A DNA stretch of 5,749 bases from Fidelibacterota bacterium 46_43 (GTDB taxonomy: Bacteria > Fidelibacterota > Fidelibacteria > Fidelibacterales > Fidelibacteraceae). How positions within the stretch are numbered: position 1 is the first letter of the stretch; each line of letters opens with the position of its first letter. The DNA is taken from contig LGGY01000194.1 in the NCBI GenBank assembly GCA_001509335.1, forward strand, positions 1 through 5,749. The letters are read 5' to 3'. The notes beneath the pieces were generated by a model. The model searched no databases and was not told the DNA's origin. It was given only the letters and a program-made list of their open reading frames with translations. Made by a program: the position numbers and the translations under genes. Positions 1-5,420 of the stretch are shown here, piece after piece.

Positions 1-86
1 AAGACAGAGTCTATTTCAAGCTGAGTTATAGCTTTAAGGAAAGGCTGATCTGTCTATCTTTGCATCTTGCAGAGTACGGGAGTTGA
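1..86 (+). CDS. C-terminal end of a probable MqsR-like toxin (partial, start outside window)
   Basis: Reading from base 3, an open frame enters from the left edge and ends at TGA 84-86, giving 27 visible residues that begin DRVYFKLSYSFKERL and end HLAEYGS. The pattern 'VYxKL...' followed by a hydrophobic strand and a short tail resembles the C-terminus of MqsR-type RNase toxins, which end with a VYLKI strand and a final hydrophobic strand. The stop lies 4 bases before the ATG of the zinc-finger/HTH antitoxin at 91, and the antitoxin's ribosome binding site (GGGAG, 78-82) lies inside these last codons. That is the toxin-first, antitoxin-second order of mqsRA, with likely translational coupling. 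Only a fragment is visible, so other small toxins that pair with YgiT-type antitoxins (for example DUF4258 proteins) remain possible. Confidence 0.5.
   Translation, partial: DRVYFKLSYSFKERLICLSLHLAEYGS
78..82 (+). promoter_or_regulatory. Ribosome binding site of the Panacea antitoxin
   Basis: GGGAG stands 8 bases before ATG 91 and inside the last codons of the upstream toxin frame. It decides the start in favour of ATG 91 rather than TTG 67, and implies that the two genes are translationally coupled. Confidence 0.7.
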
Positions 87-90
87 TTTC

Positions 91-1107
91 ATGATATGTC
101 CCGAATGTGGAAGGGAAATGCGCCTATTTAAGGAAGAGAGTATCGAGAGTTTCAAGGGAAGTCAAGTCAGACTTTCCTACGATGTCTATAGATGTGATGA
201 ATGCGGGAATTCGTATGTGGATGCCAGATCTCTCGATGAAGCCTGGAAGAAGATCTGGGACAATTATGAAAAGACTAATTGCATCCCGTCGCCGGCAGAT
301 CTCAGGAAAGCCAGAGAGAATCTAAACCTCACTCAGGAGGAGATAGCGCTTCTGATGGGAAGGACGAAGTCTCTGGTTTCCAAGCTTGAAGACGGCTCGA
401 GAGCTCTTTCAGACAAGCTTCTCGAATCTTACACGAATTACATAATGCCAGGCGGAGAAGACTTCCTCTCTTTCGTTAATGCCGCTGCGGTCCAGGGAAG
501 GATCTCACCAGATGATCGAGACAGAATAGTCGGCAAGACCAGTATTGGAAATGAATCCCGGCTCTCTCTGAGAGAAAGGATGATAATTGAAGCTCACGGA
601 AATACCGAAACGCTCCTCAATGGCTTCAAGGTCTTTTCAGGAAGAACTCTAAGTGCAGTCGTGGGGCGTTTTCTATCAGAAATAGGACCTCTTGATCATA
701 TGAAGCTATTCAAGCTTTTGTTCTATTCCGATTCGCTTTCATTCGAGAGAAGGGGAATGTCCATTACCGGTCTCAGGTATATTGCCAATCACTATGGACC
801 TACTCCCGTGGAGTATGAAGACGTCGTCTCTTATCTTAAAGAGGCCGGAGTGGTCGAAGAAGGCAGGAAGCCTTTTGTGATCGTTAAAGGAACGGCAACA
901 ACCGACCATTTACCCGCCGAAGAAGAGGAGATTATCGAGACGATTGTGAAAAGATATGGTTTTCTTACAAGCAAAAAGCTCTCATCTCTATCTCACGAAG
1001 AACCCTGCTGGAAAGAAACTGGAGAGAAAAAAGTCATAAGGTACTGCAAGGGAATGATCGGAAACCAGTCCCGCTTGAATGAGCAAATGAACGGACCAGA
1101 CTCCTAA
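91..1107 (+). CDS. MqsA/YgiT-type zinc-finger, HTH and Panacea (DUF4065/SocA-like) antitoxin
   Basis: This 338-residue protein probably binds DNA and neutralises the toxin encoded just upstream. Residues 1-45 form a YgiT-type zinc ribbon with CPEC (C3, C6) and CDEC (C35, C38). Residues about 69-115 are an XRE/MqsA-like helix-turn-helix (LRKARENLNLTQEEIALLMG and onward). Residues about 198-312 match the Panacea domain, with MKLFKLLFYSD, the YGPTPVEYED segment and the closing HEEPCWKETGE motif. Panacea domains are known as versatile toxin-neutralising modules, and here one is fused to an autoregulatory DNA-binding half. ATG 91 is chosen over the in-frame TTG at 67 because GGGAG at 78-82 sits 8 bases before it and MICPECG is the usual N-terminus. 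The last residues after about 320 look unlike the family end; the final MNGPDS and the stop codon lie in the left end of a dispersed repeat, so the natural C-terminus may have been replaced. Confidence 0.85.
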   Translation: MICPECGREMRLFKEESIESFKGSQVRLSYDVYRCDECGNSYVDARSLDEAWKKIWDNYEKTNCIPSPADLRKARENLNLTQEEIALLMGRTKSLVSKLEDGSRALSDKLLESYTNYIMPGGEDFLSFVNAAAVQGRISPDDRDRIVGKTSIGNESRLSLRERMIIEAHGNTETLLNGFKVFSGRTLSAVVGRFLSEIGPLDHMKLFKLLFYSDSLSFERRGMSITGLRYIANHYGPTPVEYEDVVSYLKEAGVVEEGRKPFVIVKGTATTDHLPAEEEEIIETIVKRYGFLTSKKLSSLSHEEPCWKETGEKKVIRYCKGMIGNQSRLNEQMNGPDS

Positions 1108-1242
1108 TTCTTACGAGAATTGAAGCCCTTATTGTGTTATAACTAGAACAAACGGCAATATATAAAACAATTGCCATTTGTTCTATAAGCGAGTTGATTG
1201 ATTTGAAAGGTGAAACTTGGTCTTCAAAACGGAGTGGCAAGA
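1086..1242 (+). repeat. Dispersed hairpin repeat, copy 1 (fullest copy)
   Basis: This is the longest of three related copies. The left block (1086-1143) matches copy 2 without gaps; by hand, 44 of 53 bases agree over 1098-1150. The core is an inverted repeat with arms 1144-1159 and 1170-1185 and a 10-base loop 1160-1169. The arms pair over 16 positions with one C/A mismatch in the middle. The right block continues to 1242, and 1145-1242 matches 5323-5420 in copy 3 at 89 of 98 bases by hand count, without gaps. The element starts inside the last codons of the Panacea gene and stops 2 bases before the chosen abiEi start. There is no T-run after the hairpin, so it is not an ordinary intrinsic terminator. 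A TATAAA in the loop (1161-1166) could act as a -10 element, but no good -35 is seen. Its class (REP-like, MITE or recombination site) is unknown. Confidence 0.85.
1231..1234 (+). promoter_or_regulatory. Ribosome binding site of abiEi, carried by repeat copy 1
   Basis: GGAG stands 10 bases before ATG 1245. It belongs to the right block of the dispersed repeat and is present at the same place in copy 3 (5409-5412). It favours ATG 1245 over the in-frame TTG 1194, which has no good ribosome binding site at a usual distance. Confidence 0.5.
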
Positions 1243-1244
1243 GA

Positions 1245-1976
1245 ATGAATTCAAAGCTTAGAGATAGAGACTCCTTCACTACTGAGGAGCTCAAGCCGTT
1301 TCTTGTTCTTCCCGGAGAAGAGATAAGCCCTGTTACTATCCGAACCAGACTGAATGCTCTGAAAAGGAGCGGAGTCATTACCCCTGTCGGTCGTGGTCTG
1401 TTCACGCTCAAAAAGCTGCACAACTATACACCAGAAATAGACCAATCCCTTAGAGAGGTATATCTTATGCTAAAGAAACAGCTACCGCTGACCAGAATAT
1501 GCGTCTGGAAACCTTCCTGGCTGAACGAGTTTGCACTTCATATAGCCTCTATACAAACAATAGTTGTTGAAGCACAGAGAGAAGCTGAAAGGGCAGTCTT
1601 TGAAGTGCTACAAGAAGTATTGAAGAAGAATTCCTCTCTTACCGAAAATCTGCTACTCCTAAATCCTTCTGCTGAAGATATCGATCTCTATGTTTCTGGT
1701 CAGTCACCTGTAATATTTGTGGGAAGACTCATTACTGAAGCTCCGATCAGGGAGAGTGGTGGAATCGTCATACCGAAACTCGAGAAGATGCTTGTAGATT
1801 TGTTCTCAATGGAGCCCGTTCTTGAGCCGTTTGGTGGTGCCGAAATGGACAGGGTTTTCAGAAATGCCTTCGATACGTACGCACTAAACGTAGATACAAT
1901 ATTGAGATATACAGCAAGGAGAGGAAAAAGACAGGAAATGGTGGACTATCTCACCTCACAGAAGTTGACAGGTTAA
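1245..1976 (+). CDS. abiEi: AbiEi-like antitoxin of a type IV TA pair (DUF6577-type)
   Basis: This 243-residue protein is the probable antitoxin and repressor of the AbiEii toxin encoded next. Residues about 10-55 form a winged-helix DNA-binding domain (FTTEELKPFL, then TIRTRLNALKRSGVITPVGR and GLFTL), like the N-terminal domain of AbiEi antitoxins. The rest has the pattern I know from DUF6577 proteins: CVWKPSWLNEF, a VVEAQREAERAVFEVL segment, the IVIPKLEKMLVDLF motif (about 174-187) and the C-terminal ILRYTARRGKRQEMVDYL. The frame is open upstream to TTG 1194, but those 17 codons lie in a dispersed repeat that recurs elsewhere, so ATG 1245 is preferred. The stop is 16 bases before abiEii, so the two are surely cotranscribed. 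The repeat therefore forms the whole leader of the operon. DUF6577 next to AbiEii differs from the classical AbiEi family but fills the same place. Confidence 0.8.
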   Translation: MNSKLRDRDSFTTEELKPFLVLPGEEISPVTIRTRLNALKRSGVITPVGRGLFTLKKLHNYTPEIDQSLREVYLMLKKQLPLTRICVWKPSWLNEFALHIASIQTIVVEAQREAERAVFEVLQEVLKKNSSLTENLLLLNPSAEDIDLYVSGQSPVIFVGRLITEAPIRESGGIVIPKLEKMLVDLFSMEPVLEPFGGAEMDRVFRNAFDTYALNVDTILRYTARRGKRQEMVDYLTSQKLTG

Positions 1977-1992
1977 TTTAGGGAGGTATTGG

Positions 1993-3045
1993 ATGATCTC
2001 CGATACTTGTTTGACCAGAGAGTATCTTGAGACCAAGCGTGTTGAGCTGAGGTGTGATCAGATACTTCTTGAAAAGGCGATTAAAGCACTCCAGCTTCTG
2101 GAGTTACTGATAGTCAACGGGGCAAATCTGACGTTCAAAGGAGGAACTTCTCTGATCCTGCTTTTGGATAGAGTTCAACGCCTATCAATTGACATTGATA
2201 TCGTTGTTGAGCCCGAAACGGACCTTAGTACTGCTTTCAGCAAAGTCATTTCGACCGGCAAATTCTCAAACTATGAAGAGGATGTAAGAAAGACTATCTT
2301 CCCAGTAAGGCATTTTAAGTTCTATTATGACTCGGTCAATCCCAGTCAGAAGAACGCATACATTCTAATAGACGCCCTGTATGAGAAGCCTCTCCATACT
2401 GAGTTAATCCAGACACCGATAAGGAGTTCTGTTTTTTACACCGAGAATCCAGTAACAGTGGTTACAACACCATCGATTGATGCGATTCTTGGAGACAAAC
2501 TCACGGCTTTTGCTCCCAACACTACAGGGATTCCTTATGATGCGAAGAAGGGAATGGAGATCTGCAAACAGCTCTTTGATATCGCCACTATCTTTGATTA
2601 TCACAAGAATACTAGAACTGTAAGGGATACTTTTATGAGAATCGCTTTAGCCGAGGCTCATTACCGTGGAATGGAGTCTCTAACTCCAGAGGATATTCTA
2701 AAGGATACGTTTGCGACAGCACTTCTAATTGGAACGCGGGGGAAGAGAGAACCAGACCATTACAGAGAGCTGGATTCAGGAAGATCTAGACTGTCGTCAC
2801 ATATTCTTGGTTTCAACTACAAACAAACGAAGTTCTTCTCCGACGCCGCTAAGGTAGCTTATCTAGCAGCTTGTTTACTCGGGGAGACCGATGCTACTTT
2901 CAGGTGGTCTGGAGACGAGTTCTTCGAAAGGATTGTCGATGAGTCCTTCACATTTCTGAACAAATTATCCGCGGTGAGCCCCGAGGCATTTGCATATTTC
3001 AGCAAATCAGTAGAGCAGATCGCCAAACTTTCTGGCATACAATGA
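1993..3045 (+). CDS. abiEii: AbiEii/AbiGii family nucleotidyltransferase toxin
   Basis: This 350-residue cytoplasmic protein belongs to the AbiEii/AbiGii (DUF1814) nucleotidyltransferase toxins, whose studied members block growth by transferring nucleotides to an RNA target such as tRNA acceptor ends. The conserved motifs appear in order: FKGGTSL (48-54, the nucleotide-binding GG[ST] motif), RLSIDIDI (63-70, with the metal-binding D-x-D), LGDKLTAFAP (166-175, with the conserved lysine K169) and KQLFDIATI (192-200, motif IV with K192 and D196). All catalytic residues seem intact, so the toxin is probably active. ATG 1993 follows GGGAGGT (1981-1987), a strong ribosome binding site 5 bases upstream, and the gap to the antitoxin is 16 bases. 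The second half, after about residue 230, is a helical region typical of the longer members. No frameshift is seen. Confidence 0.93.
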   Translation: MISDTCLTREYLETKRVELRCDQILLEKAIKALQLLELLIVNGANLTFKGGTSLILLLDRVQRLSIDIDIVVEPETDLSTAFSKVISTGKFSNYEEDVRKTIFPVRHFKFYYDSVNPSQKNAYILIDALYEKPLHTELIQTPIRSSVFYTENPVTVVTTPSIDAILGDKLTAFAPNTTGIPYDAKKGMEICKQLFDIATIFDYHKNTRTVRDTFMRIALAEAHYRGMESLTPEDILKDTFATALLIGTRGKREPDHYRELDSGRSRLSSHILGFNYKQTKFFSDAAKVAYLAACLLGETDATFRWSGDEFFERIVDESFTFLNKLSAVSPEAFAYFSKSVEQIAKLSGIQ

Positions 3046-3215
3046 GTGTCACCGAGACCTTATACAGATTGAAAACTGCTATTCACCTTTGCGCTAACGA
3101 ATCGAATAAAGATCATTGCTAATAAAAGAGTATTGACACAGTCTTCGGGAGAAAGAGTCTTTGTAAGAACTACGCTATCACTTTCAGACATGGGTACAGA
3201 GTGAACGGGTCACAG
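3046..3215. other. Spacer between abiEii and repeat copy 2, no gene seen
   Basis: No coding region is supported here. It contains an isolated perfect TTGACA (3133-3138) without a suitable -10 and a weak short inverted repeat AAAGAGTCTTT without a T-run. The octamer ACGGGTCA occurs at 3205-3212 and again at 3220-3227, at a 15-base period, entering the left end of repeat copy 2. Confidence 0.5.
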
Positions 3216-3337
3216 AATGACGGGTCAGATTCCTGATTATTACGAGAACTGAAGCCTTTGTTGTGTCATTATTAGAACAATCGGCAATATGTTTATAAAT
3301 TGCCGTTTGTTCTAATAGCGAATTGGTCGGTTTGAAA
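3216..3337 (+). repeat. Dispersed hairpin repeat, copy 2
   Basis: This has the same orientation as copy 1. The left block includes GGGTCAGATTCCTGATTAT and TACGAGAACTGAAGCC. The core is an inverted repeat with arms 3270-3288 and 3299-3317 around a 10-base loop; 19 positions pair except for one T/T mismatch. Similarity to the other copies fades after TTTGAAA (3331-3337), so the right block with its ribosome binding site is missing or diverged. TTAGAA (3272-3277) and TATAAA (3294-3299) are 16 bases apart and could form a weak promoter for the GNAT module, but the -35 is poor. The copy lies 170 bases after abiEii and 85 bases before the next gene. Confidence 0.8.
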
Positions 3338-3422
3338 AACCGGGATTTTGGTGAACATTTGCAGAAATGCCGTGTCGAAATGATAGAGTAAATTATTAAG
3401 GCACTAGAAAGAAGGGAGAATT

Positions 3423-3590
3423 ATGGCAACAAGAACATTCGATAAAGAGATTTATATCGACCAAAAAGCTGCGGAGAATATGGTTAAAGCAATGAAAGCG
3501 GCAAAGAAGCGGCGCAAGGAAGAGTATATAGACGTTAAAGCCTCCATTGAGAGGAGTGTATCTTTATTACCAAAAACATTACGCCGCTAA
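3423..3590 (+). CDS. Small antitoxin of a GNAT-toxin pair
   Basis: This is a 55-residue basic protein starting MATRTFDKEIYIDQKAAENM. Small proteins with the N-terminal pattern FDKxIxIDxxAA are common directly upstream of GNAT acetyltransferase toxins and are taken to be their antitoxins; that assignment rests on my memory of the family and on the gene order. The middle is lysine/arginine rich (KAAKKRRKEEY) and the end, SIERSVSLLPKTLRR, looks like the toxin-binding C-terminal helix. ATG 3423 follows AAGGGAG (3412-3418) with 4 bases between. The 3' end is contiguous with, and probably overlaps, the original start of the toxin frame. I see no classical ribbon-helix-helix as in TacA, so DNA binding is uncertain. 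Confidence 0.7.
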   Translation: MATRTFDKEIYIDQKAAENMVKAMKAAKKRRKEEYIDVKASIERSVSLLPKTLRR

Positions 3591-3622
3591 AGGCCCTGCT
3601 AGACAAATACGATGAGAGTGAA

Positions 3623-4134
3623 ATGAGGGAGGTTTTATCCCTCTTTTTTTGCTCGAAAAACAGGGACGTCGAAACGTTTTTAAGAGAAAAAGCGATTACA
3701 TTCGAGAAGGCCTCGAGAGCCCGGACCTATTTGATACTCGATGAAGAAGCCTTGACTGATGGGAAGATAAATATCATCGCTTATTTCACGGTGTCGACGA
3801 AAGCACTCAACCTTAGAGAGGGAATCAGCAAGAATGTTAGAAAACACCTTGACGGCCTAGGGAACAAGCGGAGCTCTACCTTCGTTGTTACCTCATTGGC
3901 CAGCTTGGAAAGAACGATGCTCATCGCTCGGAGATAGACGGGAATGAACTTGTCGCCCGGGCAATAGCTACCATCAAAGAGGTCTATGAGATAGTTGAAG
4001 GTCGGTGTATTCTCATCGAGTGTGAACCAATTCCAGGTCTCAGAAAGCTTTACGAAGACAACGGCTTCGCTTTTCTTCAAGAGTCACTTGACAACGACTC
4101 ATTGATTCAATTAATACGTTTTATTGACGCCTGA
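3623..4134 (+). pseudogene. GNAT acetyltransferase toxin, frameshifted
   Basis: Two overlapping frames together give a GNAT toxin of about 170 residues. GNAT toxins of TA systems acetylate aminoacyl-tRNA and stop translation. The first frame (3623-3937) holds RDVETFLREKAITFEK, TYLILDEE and IIAYFTVSTKALNL (the central strand), then turns into nonsense after FVV. From TAC 3889 the -1 frame continues with YLIGQLGKND (acetyl-CoA-binding region), then CILIECEP and LRKLYEDNGFAFL, ending at TGA 4132-4134. The join FVV/YLIGQL is seamless if one base is restored near 3889. The first frame is open upstream to 3551 and reads NITPLKALLDKYDESE before ATG 3623, which looks like family sequence, but only rare start codons (ATC 3560, ATT 3566) are found there. 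So the start may also be damaged, or a non-standard start overlaps the antitoxin. A sequencing error or programmed frameshift is possible, although no canonical slippery heptamer is present. Confidence 0.8.
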
Positions 4135-4660
4135 TAGTAGGTAACTTCACGCCTTCCCGACCAATGCTGAAGTGACTTACGGCTAGCCTCAGTTCTTCAC
4201 ACCGGAGACTGCTAAATCCTTCGAGACCTTCACTATAAGAGAATTTAGAAACTCCTCCGGTGCGGTGTCTACCTGCTTACTCAGTTCAAATAGCAATTGA
4301 GCATAGAGCAGGGTCAGACTCCTAGTTCTGCAGACGGATCCGAGTAAGCTCTGTATAAGAAGCATTCTAAATAGGTCTGGAAGGGCTATTAGAAAGTGAA
4401 TTTGGAAGAAAATGCTGTACGATCGATCCGGCAATAAGTATAGAGAGCTATCCTGCAAAACACTTGTTCGATAAGTTTTTTGGACGAGGGCCAATAATGT
4501 CATTCATTCAATGAAAAAGCGATTATTGAATCTGCGAGATTACAAAAAGCTGAAGGCGCGAACCGGGGAGATTTCACAGGACTACCAAGATACGATATTG
4601 AACACAATACTCTTGTGCAAATTACCTGACTAAGCGAGAGATCCTGGTTGACAGAGCAAT
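4135..4660. other. Gap of about 525 bases without a supported gene
   Basis: All frames here are short or lack a ribosome binding site. The longest is a reverse frame, 4503 to 4189, of 104 codons. It has no Shine-Dalgarno sequence and its middle is built from the repeat fragment at 4311-4330; its last 40 or so residues (ending YAQLLFELSKQVDTAPEEF and onward) look protein-like but I do not recognise them. A 40-codon forward frame at 4511-4633 is also unsupported. The region is best read as degraded DNA between two TA modules. Confidence 0.5.
4311..4330 (+). repeat. Solitary fragment of the left end of the dispersed repeat
   Basis: GGGTCAGACTCCTAGTTCT matches the left block of copy 1 (from 1093) at 16 of 19 bases and of copy 2 (from 3222) at 15 of 19. 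The hairpin core does not follow. It may be a remnant of a fourth copy, or show that the GGGTCAGACTCC-type end is a separate, shorter repeat unit. Confidence 0.5.
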
Positions 4661-4668
4661 GATATAAT
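4660..4668 (+). promoter_or_regulatory. Extended -10 promoter of the mazE-mazF operon
   Basis: TGATATAAT is a perfect TATAAT (4663-4668) preceded by the TG of an extended -10 element. A perfect TTGACA lies at 4648-4653, but only 9 bases separate it from the -10 instead of about 17, so it cannot be the normal partner. Transcription would start near 4675, leaving a leader of about 16 bases before ATG 4691. Confidence 0.6.
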
Positions 4669-4690
4669 CACATTGAAAGGGGGCGATCTA

Positions 4691-4888
4691 ATGGATACAC
4701 GACAGCTCCTGAGAAAAGAAATTGAAACCGCACCCGATGCTCTCATAGAAGAAATCCTTCGGTTTGTGAAGGCATTGAAAGAAAGGAATCTGCCTGCCTT
4801 AAGCCGCGAGCTGCTGGATGCTTCAGAGTCGGCTCTTGCCAGGGATTGGCTAAGGGAAGAAGAGGATATAGCGTGGAAAAACCTGTAA
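4691..4888 (+). CDS. MazE-like small antitoxin (DUF2281-like) paired with MazF
   Basis: This 65-residue acidic protein begins MDTRQLLRKEIETAPDALIE and ends LARDWLREEEDIAWKNL. The pattern 'MDTRxLLxKEIExAP' with a C-terminal DWLRxEEDxAW is typical of small DUF2281-like antitoxins placed before PemK/MazF toxins; the acidic tail is the likely toxin-wrapping part. No AbrB-type swapped-hairpin sequence is evident, so it is not a classical MazE. ATG 4691 has an excellent ribosome binding site, AAAGGGGG (4676-4683), 7 bases upstream, and lies about 16 bases after the predicted transcription start. The frame extends upstream to 4673, but that start would destroy this spacing. The last 16 bases overlap the toxin gene, so the two are translationally coupled. 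Confidence 0.85.
   Translation: MDTRQLLRKEIETAPDALIEEILRFVKALKERNLPALSRELLDASESALARDWLREEEDIAWKNL
4861..4865 (+). promoter_or_regulatory. Ribosome binding site of mazF inside the antitoxin gene
   Basis: AGAGG stands 7 bases before GTG 4873 and within the antitoxin codons for REEED. It supports GTG 4873 over TTG 4846 as the start of the toxin. Confidence 0.55.
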
Positions 4889-5208
4889 ATGGTGATGTTG
4901 TGGTAATTCCTTTCCCTTTCTCTGATCTCACCGGAGCAACAAAGCGACCTGCGTTAGTTATTGCGGATGCTGGCGGTGATGATGTCATAATGTGTCAGAT
5001 CACAAGCAGGACAGTTAAAGATGAACTTGCAATAGCTATCGACCACGGGGATTTTATACAGGGAGGCCTGAATCAACCAAGCAATGTGAGACCTAACAAG
5101 GTCTTTACTGCTGATAAGAGAATAGTACTATACAGAGCTGGTAGGATCACCTATCAAACCTTAGAAAAGATCGTATCTTCATTAGTTGATATACTTCAGA
5201 AGAGGTAA
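4873..5208 (+). CDS. mazF: PemK/MazF family endoribonuclease toxin
   Basis: This 111-residue protein has the usual MazF length and fold signature. MazF toxins cut single-stranded mRNA at short sequence motifs and stop translation until neutralised by the antitoxin. Visible motifs are GDVVVIPFPFSDLTGATKRP (7-26), holding the conserved arginine R25, the strand CQITS (41-45) with the conserved T/S pair, and NQPSNVRPNKVFT (67-79). The C-terminal helix is TLEKIVSSLVDILQKR. All the usual key residues seem present, so the enzyme is probably active. GTG 4873 is chosen because it gives the family N-terminus and has AGAGG 7 bases upstream; the longer TTG 4846 frame would only add residues encoded by the antitoxin overlap. 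It overlaps the antitoxin gene by 16 bases. No clear terminator follows; repeat copy 3 begins 115 bases downstream. Confidence 0.93.
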   Translation: MEKPVNGDVVVIPFPFSDLTGATKRPALVIADAGGDDVIMCQITSRTVKDELAIAIDHGDFIQGGLNQPSNVRPNKVFTADKRIVLYRAGRITYQTLEKIVSSLVDILQKR

Positions 5209-5322
5209 ATGCCTAATAGTAAACCAGTAGAGAGCATATGATCACAGAGAATTCCGCTACCGTGCGCTGACTGGATAGATGTCAGGTCCAGAGCGTGGAA
5301 AGGAATAACTTCTGCTGTAAAC

Positions 5323-5420
5323 AGAACAATCGGCAATATGTCTAAGAATTGCCATTTGTTCTAATAGCGAGTTGATTGATTTGAAAGGTGAAACCTGGTC
5401 TTCAAAACGGAGCGGCAAGA
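5323..5420 (+). repeat. Dispersed hairpin repeat, copy 3 (core and right block)
   Basis: The arms are 5323-5337 and 5348-5362 with a 10-base loop; 15 positions pair except two adjacent mismatches (T/T and C/A). The copy is 89 of 98 bases identical to copy 1 by hand count, including the GGAG ribosome binding site at 5409-5412 that copy 1 gives to abiEi. The left block with the GGGTCAGA-type end is absent. Here no gene follows: the ATG at 5420 opens only three codons. It may be a cassette junction whose downstream gene has been lost. Confidence 0.85.

Noticed and set aside
1120..1143. Promoter TTGAAG with TATAAC before abiEi
   Set aside because: The spacer is only 12 bases and TATAAC is not kept in copy 2 (CATTAT).
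1144..1185. Hairpin as an integron attC site
   Set aside because: The arms lack the RYYYAAC and GTTRRRY boxes in the needed places and no integrase gene is visible.
1144..1185. Hairpin as an intrinsic terminator
   Set aside because: No run of T follows the 3' arm in any copy, and copy 1 is directly continuous with the abiEi leader.
1034..1423. Reverse-strand 129-codon frame
   Set aside because: It lies across the end of the Panacea gene, the repeat and the start of abiEi, and is a shadow of these.
4189..4503. Reverse-strand 104-codon gene
   Set aside because: No ribosome binding site, no recognised domain, opposite to all other genes, and the middle is encoded by a repeat fragment; at most a remnant.
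4511..4633. Forward 40-codon frame starting MKKRLLNLRDYKKL
   Set aside because: No Shine-Dalgarno sequence and no family resemblance; another frame over the same bases looks equally protein-like.
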